Assembly: GCA_004794655.1 (NCBI GenBank)
Contig: SMMW01000524.1
Span: 1,054,001-1,118,000 of the forward strand
Length of the DNA stretch: 64,000 nucleotides
Direction of reading: 5' to 3'
Source of the DNA: Marisa cornuarietis
Lineage: Eukaryota > Mollusca > Gastropoda > Architaenioglossa > Ampullariidae
Position numbers and translations under genes: made by a program
Shown here: positions 1-11,483 of the stretch, one piece after another
How positions within the stretch are numbered: the first letter of the stretch is position 1
Layout of the letters: every line of letters starts with the position of its first letter
Notes under the pieces: generated by a model
What the model was told of the DNA's origin: nothing
The model's input: only the letters and a program-made list of their open reading frames with translations
Database searches by the model: none

Positions 1-3000
1 ATAGTTAATGGAAAAAATATAATTTTCAAATATGATTCAGATATAGCAAGCTGGTCTTCTACTGTTCTGGATGTCCAGGGAAATCATGTAGTTGTGGGGT
101 GTTCTTCACCAAATCAAGCACCATATCTTGTAAGAGTTTTGTCTCTCTTTGACAAAATGAGAAAGAACCTTGAACTATTTGTGGATTACTCCAGATCTTA
201 TCAGATGAAATGCTGGATAATGTAAAACCTAACCAATCTTCATTTGCTCATAAGATTCAACCCTGCCCTGCCTTTCTTCCAAAGAAATTGATTCATTCCT
301 GGGAAGCATCATGTCTATGAATCTTATTAAAGTATGAGCTCCTCCCATGGATGAGCATCTTAGCTTTATATTGTGAAAATTGAGTGCAAAGAGCAGTTTT
401 CTTTCTTTACAGATCTTTGGAACACTAGTTCTCTCAGACCTTGGTTCTTCCCAGTGGCTTAGGCTGGACAACAAGTCAGAAGTCATTAGTAGCTTTGAAT
501 GGCAGATCATTCAACATTCACCTTCCTCTGAGAGAGTCCATCCTAAATACAGTCAGTAACCACACAGTTTGATATGTGCTTGGTAGTGTCTGTCACATGA
601 CAGTTTTTTTCATATCTGTTGGAATTTAATGATTGGTTCTGAAATTTTTCTTTGTAAATTATATCGAAAGAGAATCAGCTAAGAGTGAATGTTTTCAATC
701 AAGGTGTCTAACTGGAAAGCAGACACCTGAATGGTTAGAGCAATGATGTCCAATCTCTGAGGTGTGCATCCTGGCTGGTTCAGTACTCATGTAACACAGC
801 ATACGTCTCCCAGTTAAATGCTGTTGGGGACAGGGGTCTGACTTCTTAAAAGGTATCAAGGAAGAGGAGATGGGCACTGCCCTCACAGAAAAGGCAGGCT
901 TTGAGAAAAGTTTGGTCTCTTATACCTCACTCCCCAGTGATCAAAAGGTTACAGGGTGACATTTACCTTGACCTCATTAAATCAGGGTGTCTGACAGGAG
1001 GTCCTTTTCTGCTTTATGTAATGAATATGTGTGTGTGTGTGTGTGTGAGTGAGAGAGAGAGAGAGAGACCACAATGGGTAGCTATTTCGTTTCTCTATCT
1101 TCTGCAGGAAATCTGGACTATGAGAGCATTTTATATTTACCAAAAGGCAGCAGTGTCAGTGGCTCAAAACCACCCCTGATCCTCTTTCCACATGGTGAGC
1201 ATGTTCTGTTGTACCTCTAGTTTCCATCTGGTCTTTGAAAAAATACTGGTTAATTATAAATTGGAGTCCATGAACTGAAATAGCATATATATATATATAA
1301 ATAATAATAATAATAAATGCAAAATTTTTATAGCGTATACTCACAGTCTTAAATAGTATGCTCTTAGCACTTAAGAACAAAAACGAGACATAGGCAACAT
1401 ACAAGGGACAGAAGAACAACATATGAATGATAAAAGGATGAACAAAAAAACTGATGATGAATAAAAACAAATAAAAAAAAAGGGTAAAGAGGATCCAAGT
1501 AACAAGGACTGAGAGTATCAAGATTTGCAAAAGGAAGACGAGCAAGGAAGTAGCAATAAGCAGAAAAGGGGAGAAAGGTGTGAAAAAGGACTAGCATTGT
1601 ATGGACTGTTGTTAGGATTAATGTTTAAGGAAGAGGTGTAATTTCAGTGCACATTTAAAGGATTCAGTGGTGGGTAAGTGGCAGATATGGAAAGGGAGAG
1701 AGTTTCATTGTTTCGCTGCACGGTAACTTAACATTTTTGACCATATGTTGTTGTTCTGGTGACAGGAATAGTTAGGAGACGATCGTCAGATAAAGAGCGG
1801 AGTTGTCTAGATGGGACGTAAGGGAAAGGAAGTTCAGAAAAGTAGGCAGGCAGGAGCGAGAAAAGAAATTAAAACACAGCAGGGACAGTTTGTTCTGAAT
1901 GCGAGAACGGATGGGTAGCCAGTGGAGAAAATGAGGAAGAGGAGTGACATGATCCCGTTTCCTAGCTCAAAGCACCAGACATGCGGTGGAGTTCTGCACT
2001 TTTTGGAATTTGTGAAGAAGGTATTCAGGGCAGATGGCAAGCAAGGAGTTACAGTAATCAAGCCGTGAAAAAACAAACGTGCAGACAAGAGTGTTAGTAC
2101 CATGTGAACAGAGAATGTGACGGATGGCACTGATCTTACGGAGCTGATAATAGGCAGACTGACAGTTGTAACTTGTTTGTCATAATAGACAGACTGACAG
2201 ACACCTGTAACTTGTTTATCAAGGATCATGTTTGCAGTGACAGTGAATCCCAGATTCCTGATGGATGACACAAAGGTGATAGTTTCACCCACCTTGATGT
2301 GATTAGGCAAACTGTCGAGTAAAGGTTGATTTCTTCTTCTCGAGCATAGGAGGGCTTCCATTTTATCATCATTGAGTTTAACTTTGTTTGTTACCATCCA
2401 GTCCTTGACATCGCTTATACAGGCTTCTATGGTGCTAGTAGCAGAGTGAAACTCAGCCGGTGGAATGGAGCAATACAGTTGTGTGTCATTAGCATATGAT
2501 TGATGAGAAATCTTATGAAACTAGATGCAGAATGGTTTCATATACAGAATGAACAGAACCGGGGCAAGTACTGAGCCTTAGGGGACCCCACAAGAAAGTG
2601 GAGTTGGGCGAGATGTTTGACCACCAACGAATACAGTCTCTGTCCTATCTGTGAGATAGGAATTGAACCATGCTAGTGCAGGTCCAGAAATTCCATAGAG
2701 GGTGCAGAGTCTATGAAGGAGCAGAGTGGTCAATAGTGTCGAATGCAGCAGACAGGTCCAGCAGAGTTAAGGGAGAAACCACTTTCAAGGGCAGGTAATA
2801 TGTTGGTCGTCACTTTAATTAGAGTAGTTTCAGTACTATAAAAATGTCTTCATGCTGGCTGAGCTTGGGGGATGAGCTGGTGCTCTTGTAAATAGGCCCA
2901 GAGTTGTGTCAAAATTACTTTCTCTATGATCTTGGAGAGAAATGACAAGTTTGAAACTGGGCAGTAACAGAGACTGGTTGAAATTTGGTCAGAGAGCATC

Positions 3001-6000
3001 CTGGAAGAACATCACAAGAGATGCTGTCAGGTGCCGACATCAGGCGAGTGCACTTCAGGTCTCGGAGTTCAACACTGATCTGCAAATACCAAGGTGCACA
3101 TTTGGACTGCCATATCAGATGTCGAGACACTGAGGCATGGTCATGAATCGCTCTGAGCAAAACACAGTCAAGTTACTCAACAGAGGGTGGCTGGAGCAGT
3201 GTAATCTGCAGTTGTGCTTTGAATGCCAGTATATCAACATTGCATAACGAGCAAAAAAGCTGGGTTAAAAAGCTGGCACCGATGATGGCCATTTGCGGTC
3301 AAGTTTGATTAGTACGCAGTATTTGTCAGATGAGAGATCTTGAGAAACTTCAACTGACTGCACTTATTGTTCATATGTATATGTAAGCATAGTGTCTCTT
3401 TGTATTTTCAGGTGGACCCCATGCTGTATATGATGGTAGTTTCGCCTTTCAGCCAGCTGTCTATTGCCACTGTGGCTTTGCTGTCCTTTTGGGTAAGTGC
3501 ATGTGAGCTAGAAACGCATGATTTTCTTGCATGTTTGTGTGTGAGAATGTGACAGGCATGCATGGTGAAGGGAAAAAGAGAGGTACTTGTTTGCTGGTTT
3601 TCTTCTAACATCATCTGGATTTTCCAGTGAATTTCCGAGGTTCTCTTGGATTCGGACAAGACAGTGTTCTGTCTATACTTGGGAGGATTGGAGATCAGGA
3701 TGTAAAAGACTGCAAGGCATGTATCTTGGTAATCTTTCCATGCAACATGTAGCTGGCACTAGATAATAATGTAATCTATTTAGCACAAAATCATGCTTAC
3801 GAAGGAGCATTCTCTCGGGAATTAAGACAAGTAGGAGACAAAGAATACAAAGGATGGAAGAGGAACCACTATGCAAACAAGTAATAAAAGGCAAACATAG
3901 AAGACACAAAGAGGAATTAGGGAACAAATAGTTAAGTTGGAGAGTGTCATAAATCTGCAGAGGAAGATGAGCAGGCAGACTAGTCAATTGACTATAATCA
4001 CAACTATTGGCAACTATATTGAACAGTGCAGGGAGTAATACTTGTAGAATAGATGTGTTTTTAGTGCACATTTTGAAAGATTCAATGGTGGATATGGAAG
4101 AGAAGAGAGTTCCACTGTCTTGCAGCACAGTAACTAAGAATCCAGTGACCATATGTGGTTGTTCTGGTGACAAGGATAGAGAGCGTACAGTCATCAGACA
4201 AAGAGTTGCTGGGAAGTAGGTGAAGAGAAGTTCAGTTACAAGTTACAATAGTCAAGCCTAAGTAGATTTAGATAATAATATAGATAATACTCTGGAGGGT
4301 GCTGGTGGTAGGTGAATTGTAATGGTGTAATATAACTGTTATGATGCATGTATTAAATTCTTAAGACTTTAGGAAAATAAATACATTGCTGTAGGTATAT
4401 AATGGACATGTTTTTCATGGCAGTTTAACTATTAGTGCTTAAATGTATTCTCATGTAATAGCCTGGTAATGAACACATAAAAAACCATTCCAAAAACTTA
4501 CTCAAACTTATTCCAGAGTGCAGCAGATGAAGTGATAGAAAAGGGACTGGTAGATGCTACAAAGGTAGTGGTTTGTGGAGGGTCCCATGGAGGCTTTCTT
4601 ACTGCACATCTAATTGGTCAATATCCAGTGAGTACAGTTTCTAAGGACATTATCAGCTGACAATCTTCCTTGATTATAAACTGAATTTTTTTTTTTACCA
4701 TTATCTTAAAGTATGTGTGCAAGTACATATGCATACGTGGATGCATACATTTGTGTGTGTATGTGTGTGGATGAGGGAGAGAGAATGTGTGTAGGTGTAA
4801 GAAAGTGTGTCTTAGAGATCAGAGACACTTGTCATTAATTTATGCCAAGCTTTCTTAAGAGTTTGAATACATGCATTGTCTTTTATTTCAGTGAAATATT
4901 TTTGTAATTGTGTGCAGTCTGTTAACGTCTATGTAGCAAGAATTTTCTTATTTAAGTGCACTTTATATTTTTGTTGCAGGATTATTTCAAAGCTGCTTGT
5001 ACCAGAAACCCAGTAACAAACTTGACATGTAAGAACCCTGTTTGATTTTGTTCAGCGATTAATTTCTTTCTTTCTTTTTTTTTATTTAAGACTGATAAAC
5101 AAATTGCACCTAATTTTCATGTACATTGAAATATGAAGGCAACATTTTAGATATATCAGATAAGAGTGTTTCATTTAGCAGAAGATTAAAGGAGATTTTA
5201 TTTGTTGCAGTTTTTAAGACTCTGACTTAATGTGAGGGGCATAATCCATCAATTCTTGCTATTGTTATAACAACAAATTTAAAGCACAGTGAATTTAGTT
5301 TGGTCCTTGAAATGTCCAATGATGGTTTTTTTTTAATAATGCAAAAATATTCAGTTTTAGTTTTAAAATCTTTAATTACTTAAATACATTTGAGACAAAA
5401 TTATGTAGGAACGTATAAATGCTGTCTTTTAAGCTAGAAAGTATCCCAGAAACTGGAAACTGGGAAATCTGGTAATTGTTTTTTTCCAGTTAGAGTTTGG
5501 GCCAGTGACTCTGCAGACACGTAAGTTCTTAGATAATGATATTATCAGAATAAGTGTCTAAAAGAAAGGGAAATATATAGCTTTCACATATTCTTTTTAA
5601 TCTTTGACATTATCCTTTTCTGACAAATGCTTATTTGTAAATACTTCTTAATTGCAGCTATGGTTGGCACTACAGACATCATCCCCTGGTAGGACTTATT
5701 AATTATTTATAATAGGAGATTAGAGCTTCTTTTGTCCCAGACACCAACCATGAAGGTTACACCAGAATTCTTGAAAGTTTTTTCTCGCAATTCACAAGAG
5801 ACCTTTAGGAATATACTGACAAAAAGATAAGATAAATGGGTTTTTATTTATTCAGGATATTTTCTGTGACCTTGAATCATTGTACAGTTTGCAATGATGC
5901 ATTGTCAGCTGTTTCTTCTCATCTTCAAATATTCTGCTTAGATCTTCACCAAACGAACTTCATTGACCTAATCAACAATTTGTGACACGTGTGTGTGTGT

Positions 6001-7550
6001 GAGAGAGAGAGATGTGTGTATTTGTGATATGTGTGTACATGTCGTTTGTTTCTCCATCTTATTGATAGGCCTGATATTCTTCTACACGATACCTGTTTAC
6101 AGGCCCAGCTTTTTGGCCATGATATCTTCTCAGCTGCTGGCTCCGCATAAAACATCTATTCCTTCACTCCCTTGAAATCCTTCCCTCTAGTTTGGTTTCC
6201 GTTCCTGCTTTCTCACTTGGTCACTCACAGCTTGTTTTCCTGCTTCAGATGCCTTAATTGAAGGATATTAATGAAAGGTCTCTGTTCCAGGGTGTTTACT
6301 GAAGTAGGGGAAACATTTTCATATGACACTCAAGTTGATGCTAGGATCTTGAGCAAGATGTGGGATGCCTCGCCTATCCGCTACGTTAAACAGGTATAGT
6401 TAGGATTTCCTTTCTTTGAGCTGATTGCATGCCTGGTTGAGTAGATTTAGTTGCTGATCACTTGTTTATTTAAATAATTGATTTCAGGTGAAAGCCCCAG
6501 TTCTACTTCAGGTGGGTCTTAAGGACTTGCGGGTCCCACCCTCTCAGGGTCTTGAGTATTGGAAGATGTTGAAAGCCAATGGTGTTCCCGTCAGGTCAGT
6601 TATACTTTGTTAACGTCTAGCTGCTTGGCTTAGATGAATTGACTTTCCTGACAAGTCCCATCTTCATCATGAAATGTGTGACAGAAACAGTCACTTTGGT
6701 CATGCTAAAGGGTGTATGTTGATTAAATAAATGATTAAAGTATAAAAATAATATAAATTGTAAAATAAAGTATAAATTCTGTTTTTTGTGTGTTACGATG
6801 GACAAATGGAATGGTGTTGTTAATGGACAGCAGTGTATAAGACCCAAATGCATATGTTGTAGTCAGGGGCTTATAGGTCCAGATTCACTCACACACTTTT
6901 TTTAGTTTTTAATGATGGTTTCTGAAGCATACAGGCAACAGACACAGCACATGCCTTACATAATCAACAGCAACACCTGCAACACAGTCCTAACGATACT
7001 CACTCTAATCTCACTCCATTTCTGTCTCTTTATGTAAATCTAACTTCCTTTCTCTGTCTCTTAACTTGTCACACACTCTTAGGGCTTTTATACAGTTTAC
7101 AAGGAAAATCTAGAAATTTTAATAACTACCAGTCATGCGTGCAGTCTCTTGCGCCAGACATTTTAGTTAACGAGACCTACGTCATTCATACATGCCTACT
7201 AGAAATGTCTAGACGGACCAGGTCAAAGCAATGTTCTAACAGTGTGTGTGTGTGTGTGTGAGAGAGAAAGAGAGAAAGAAATTGAACTACATACACGAAA
7301 ATTGCCAATCCCTATTTAGATCGTTATTTTATAAAATGTGGATATGATACTTGTTTATTAGGCAATATGGCTTTCATTATATATTCAATTTTTTAGGTAA
7401 TCTCACAAATTGATCTAATTTTCACGTTTTTTCATAAACAGATGTCTCACATACCCCGACAGCAACCATCCACTGGCAGAAGTGGAAGTAGAAGCCGATG
7501 GTCTCATCAACTCCATTTTATGGTTTTGCCAGCACCTAGCCAGTCAGTGA
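1..7550 (+). CDS. APEH: Acylamino-acid-releasing enzyme (APEH), 3' half, 11 exons
   Basis: Serine peptidase of the prolyl-oligopeptidase family (S9C); it removes N-acylated residues from short peptides in the cytosol. Exons read by splice sites, phase and similarity to vertebrate APEH: 1-129 (5' limit uncertain), 413-551, 1108-1194, 3412-3492, 3628-3716, 4517-4627, 4980-5028, 5658-5688, 6291-6393, 6488-6594, 7442-7550 with stop TGA at 7548-7550. All junction phases agree and give 344 codons, about the C-terminal half of a roughly 730-residue family protein. The catalytic serine is in GGSHGG (TCC, 4583-4585), the aspartate in GLKDLRVP (GAC, 6524-6526) and the histidine in [14 protein letters not shown] (CAT, 7467-7469). 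The oxyanion-side HGGPH motif spans the 1194/3412 junction, and [13 protein letters not shown] follows. The N-terminal propeller lies upstream of the window. The intron after 3716 needs either a GC donor or a slightly different GT/AG pair. Large introns hold LINE fragments. Recognition is firm; exact exon 1 start is not. Confidence 0.95.
1026..1069. repeat. (GT)n/(GA)n compound microsatellite
   Basis: A GT tract followed directly by a GA tract, 39 bases before the APEH exon that starts at 1108. Confidence 0.9.
1299..3000 (-). mobile_element. CR1/L2-like LINE fragment, reverse transcriptase to 3' end (copy A)
   Basis: Lies antisense inside the 1195-3411 intron of APEH. Read on the minus strand from about 2960 down, it gives in order the RT signatures [45 protein letters not shown]-stop-[37 protein letters not shown] and, near 1640-1830, the C-terminal thumb. 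The stop within the GVPQG block, frameshifts, and YAND instead of YADD show that it is dead. The 3' end at 1301-1316 carries an (ATT)n tail, read (AAT)n on the + strand. The family is inferred from motif order, not from a database match; related copies lie at 3765-4270, 16160-16795 and 17182-17262. Confidence 0.85.
3765..4270 (-). mobile_element. CR1/L2-like LINE 3' fragment (copy B)
   Basis: Antisense in the 3717-4516 intron of APEH. The segment 4020-4200 matches the C-terminal RT region of copies A and C, with the shared string around gtgaccatatgt and the minus-strand reading TTESFK-type tail followed by LHLF-like residues. No intact frame remains. The left side (3770-3900) is the decayed 3' untranslated part with the shared gagcatgctctta-like motif degraded. 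Confidence 0.7.
5490..5520 (+). other. Candidate alternative 31-bp exon in APEH intron
   Basis: A strong acceptor (a long T run ending in CCAG at 5489) and a perfect GTAAGT donor at 5521 bound 31 bases. It begins in phase 1 and ends in phase 2, exactly like the constitutive 31-bp exon 5658-5688. In frame it would encode an 11-residue block reading RVWASDSAD in its centre, in place of MVGTTDIIP. Including both exons would shift frame and reach a stop in the next exon (GGTGTTTACTGA). It may be a mutually exclusive exon, a poison exon, or a chance pseudo-exon. Confidence 0.4.
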
Positions 7551-8250
7551 CCTGAGACATGCATTTCAGCACTTCTGGCTTTTCTAGCATATTGCATTGT
7601 GTTAAGCAGACAGCCAATCTGTGTGTGTGTGTGTGTGTGTATTTTTTAATATAAGAAAGCTAGAAGGCCTATAATGATGATTTCAAATAAAGAAGGTGGT
7701 GAGTCAGAAACATTAACTGCCCAGAGTGTGCAAGAGTACATTTTAATGGTTCAGGCCGCTAAAGGACTTTTACATATTCAAACCTGCATGAAGAGATTTT
7801 TTGGTTTTAGCCAGTTAATGAGGAAACACTTTGTAGTATCATACCACTGGATTTTTCCAATACAGTCTACTTAATAAGTATGCTTCATTTACAAGCATGC
7901 TACTAGGCATCTAATTTTGTGTAAATTGATCACTAAGCTGGGAATCTAAGCATGTTCTGGCCTTAAGCATGTTAAACTTTGTTCTGGAGGGCTTGCTTAT
8001 TGAGGGAATGCACCGAATTTTCAAGGGAAAAAATAGTAATCCAGTAAGTGCAAGGTGGCATCAGAAGAAAATCGACAAAGGAAATTGCTCTGAAAATGGA
8101 TCAGCTCATCTTGTTTATGCATATCTAAGCAGTTACTGTGTTAAGCAGGGTCATTACAAAAATGTTGACTTCCATGAAGTATATAGTAGGAGGACACAAG
8201 CTATATAGGAGAATCTGAAGATAATCAGACACTTGTTTTCTCAATAAACA
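7551..8250 (+). other. APEH 3' UTR with candidate poly(A) signals
   Basis: Sequence after the APEH stop is AT-rich and has no continuing coding frame. AATAAA hexamers at 7686-7691 and 8243-8248 are both plausible polyadenylation signals. A short (GT) tract lies at 7620-7640. The open frames at 7674-7874 and 7969-8208 have no recognisable domain and are probably UTR sequence. Which signal is used cannot be decided from sequence. Confidence 0.5.
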
Positions 8251-9079
8251 GAGCTGTGTGTCTTGAGACTTTTTTCAGTGAATATTTTTCCATGATATTT
8301 TTAGCTACTTTTTCACTGAAACTTCAGTGTTTTTCAAATAACTTTTGAGTGCATCAGGGTGTGGCACTGATGCTGTTTTCTTTTGCACTGTTGGGCTAAC
8401 ATTATGCAGATGATATTACTGGGTGTATGTCTTAAGAGATTGTGCATAACCATTTGACAACAGGACTTAACAATGACAAAAAGACAAAATAAGAAAAACA
8501 ATGTCTGGAATAAAAAGATGAGTTATATTTTTACAGTGTGCAAACTGATTGTATGAACATAAATGCATGTATGCACCTGCATGACATGGTAATAAGGGTA
8601 TGCGTATACACATTCAAGTGCACATACACACACATATATATATATACAACATTGCTGGACTGGTTTTGAGGTTACAAAAATTTATGTTCTGAAGATTTTT
8701 TCTTTATATCAAAGGCTTAGTATATATTCATTAATATGTCTGTCAATATTGTCACTCATGCCCTCATAAATACCTGTTAACACTTGTTGGTTTCCTCTCA
8801 CCCTTGGCTAAATCTAACTGTGACCTACCATATTGTGATATGATAAACTAGGTCAACACCTATAGCCACTAGTAAGGTTAGCGACCACAGGGGCAACAAA
8901 ATAAAAATGATTCATATTAACTAGCTGCAATCTTTTACTGTCCCTGATAAATTACCCCCCTTCCCCTCCACCAATCACTGCTGGGAGGGTAGATTCTGAG
9001 TTTCAATCCGAGAAAGACAACCCACAAGGTTCAAGTACTGTTTAAAAGAATTGACGATGGTACCTGAGTTGTATTTTTT

Positions 9080-9438
9080 TTAAAGGTGAAAATGTCCAAA
9101 GAATGGTGCCGTGAAGTTGTTGATTGTTTTTCGATCACAGCAAGGGGACTTTAAAGCTGTTAAGTACATGTACACTGAGAAAGTCACGTCCTCGGGTATA
9201 AGAGGCTTTTTGCTGATATCGGTCACCAGAAGATTTGATTTAGAATCGGTGTGTAAGTAGCAGCTAACAGCAATCAAAATTATGTTAGAAATATCCAGTA
9301 AGATATCCAAAACACCACAGTAGATCCAGAAATCTGTCTCACGCATGCTCAGTAATGTGGGAAAGAGAGGGACAGGTATGAGCTCGTACACCCCTTCGTA
9401 CCCATACTGTTTCAGTATACGTCTTGCGGGGTACGAAC
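9080..9438 (-). CDS. Putative terminal exon of an unknown minus-strand gene
   Basis: On the minus strand a plausible acceptor (TTTCTTCATCAG) at 9439 is followed by a 119-codon open frame to a stop at 9080-9082. The start of the peptide reads SYPARRILKQYGYEGVYELI. The frame continues with one strongly hydrophobic stretch (FWIYCGVLDILLDISN onward, roughly residues 45-70) that could be a membrane helix, then a polar tail. I do not recognise the family. No upstream exon was confirmed, and no AATAAA is evident just downstream on that strand. It may be a real last exon or a chance open frame. Confidence 0.3.
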
Positions 9439-10572
9439 CTGATGAAGAAACAGAATCTGCCCAGCGCTTGGTTCACTCCCGTGTGTTTCATCAAACACTA
9501 GTCTGCAGCCACGAGATGTAACAACTCGTGTAGACCTTGTTCTTTCCCCACTCCCTTCCATCCACCTTTTTTTTTTTTTTTTTTTTTAAATTAAGGCGTC
9601 GGTGAGTGAAGTATGCTTGGTGTTGACTGATAACATTTCTCGGTATCTCGCATGAGGACGGGCAGGGTACTTAAATTTGTCCTCTATTAGGTAACTCTGT
9701 ATCGGAGGGTTTGTGAACGAAACTGGCGAGAGTTTTGCGGTGGGAGAAAAGCCAGGTGAGGTTTGCTTCACTTTTTGTGAAATCTATTGCTGTTGTTCCG
9801 GCTTTTGGTGGTGAGGCAGAGTGTGTGCTCGCGCACGTGGGTGTTTGTGCGTGCGTGCTTATGCGTTGTCTGCAAATATAGAGCCAAAGGGGTGAAGGAA
9901 ATATATTCATCATGGTTAAATGAAAATCATAAAGGCAAGGAACGATGGAGGGGCGTTAAGAACTTAGATGAGGAGCGATAGCCTAAATGTCGGAAAAAGG
10001 GATGGCATCACTTTGCCCAAAGTTCGATATAACGAGGCTCATCAGTGATAACAAATAGCCCCGATGATGTGTCGTCTGTGATCCCTAGAAGTTACTCTTG
10101 TCTCGAGCTCGAAATTCAGACCCGGTGTTAGCTGATCATTAATTTAGTTCACATGCAGTATGTATACACTGCTCATAAAGTGTGCACGAAGTGTGTTAAG
10201 TGTTATCTAGTAATTCTAGTTCACGCCAAGTTCGTAAATTGAGTTCATATAGTTCTTGTTAACCCATGACTTACTGATAGCAGTTCAAAAGAAGTTGTTA
10301 TCTCTTTGTACAGATCACATAGAGTGTATGTTACTGTTTCTACAGTTCACATAGAATGTTAAACTTTTGTGTTTATCCTCCCCCGAACTCTTCACCATCC
10401 CTTCTTTTCTGCTTAATATGAAATCACCGCAAGATGGAAACACTGCCAGATAAATTAATTTCAATGCACTACAGTAGGAGACTGTCAGCTCATCTTCACG
10501 CAGCACACCCTCTCCCTGTACATACACCATCTTATGTCAGCACTCGGTCAGAGACTGTCCTCACACACAGAA

Positions 10573-10710
10573 GACTGTATGATTACTCTAGACACCTCCA
10601 CCATAGATTATCACATGTTTGCATTACACCAGGAGACTGTATGTTTACTCTAGACACCTCCACCATAGATTATCACATGTTTGCATTACACCAGGAGACT
10701 GTATGTTCAC
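10573..10710. repeat. 62-bp tandem duplication, two copies plus a partial third
   Basis: Units start at 10573, 10635 and 10697 with gactgtatg and share the core ctctagacacctccaccat. The first two units are nearly identical; the third diverges after about 15 bases. Confidence 0.9.
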
Positions 10711-11139
10711 TCTGCACCACCACCATAACCACCTCATTTTAACACCCCAGTCGGAAACAGTATCTCTCTCGACCTATTGTACTAGCACCATATAAACCCC
10801 ATCATAGCCAAATCCTCTCACATTACTCTACCAGCTCATTGCTACACTTCTTTACCACAGTTAACGGACAGCCGTCTGGACTGTCGAGGATGAGAGATGG
10901 AGTTCAGAGGGCACTGGCTACCACTGATTCAACTTGTGCTTCTTCCTCTGTGCTGCATAATCACGTGAGCACCGTTTTCGCTCAATCTCCTCCTCTTATA
11001 CCTCTCAATTTATACAATCTAATTATAGACAGTTATTTAAAAAAAACTTTCATCAGTTAATATTAGAGTTTTGAGAAATTTAAGTCTGGACTTTCTTTTT
11101 CTAGATGTTGAAGCAGCATTACCGTCCTTTTTCCTTTTA

Positions 11140-11146
11140 CGCGCGC

Positions 11147-11195
<49 letters not shown>
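11140..11195. repeat. (CG)n-(TG)n alternating purine-pyrimidine tract
   Basis: About 21 bases of alternating C and G run straight into about 34 bases of alternating G and T. The whole tract alternates purine and pyrimidine without a break, the classical Z-DNA-prone pattern. Confidence 0.95.
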
Positions 11196-11196
<1 letters not shown>

Positions 11197-11338
11197 CAGA
11201 TTAAGAAAAGAGAGAGTTATGATTTGCGCTCACAGAGAGGCAGGCAGGTATAAAACCTTAGGAAAAAGCTGGTTCCATGCACCTGTTGCCGAAATTTTAT
11301 ACATACTCATGTAATCAAATTACTCACGCTACGTGCAG

Positions 11339-11339
<1 letters not shown>

Positions 11340-11394
<55 letters not shown>
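11340..11394. repeat. (GT)27 microsatellite
   Basis: Uninterrupted GT dinucleotides followed by GA-rich sequence to about 11445, about 40 bases before the acceptor of the first visible DRAM exon. Confidence 0.95.
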
Positions 11395-11396
<2 letters not shown>

Positions 11397-11483
11397 GGTA
11401 TGAAAGAGAGAGAGAGAGAGAAGGGAGAAAGTGAGAGAGAGAGAGTTATCAAGCCAGGTATAATCTGCTGATATTTGTTTCAG

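Larger units (their letters stand above)
9439..11483. other. Upstream region of the DRAM gene, no coding exon recognised
   Basis: Holds a poly(T) tract near 9569-9587, a 62-bp tandem duplication (10573-10696), a (GC)n/(GT)n tract (11140-11195) and a long (GT)n (11340-11394). The first coding exon of DRAM, expected to encode a start Met and the first membrane helix, was searched for here and not found, so it may lie further upstream or be too short to see. Confidence 0.5.
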
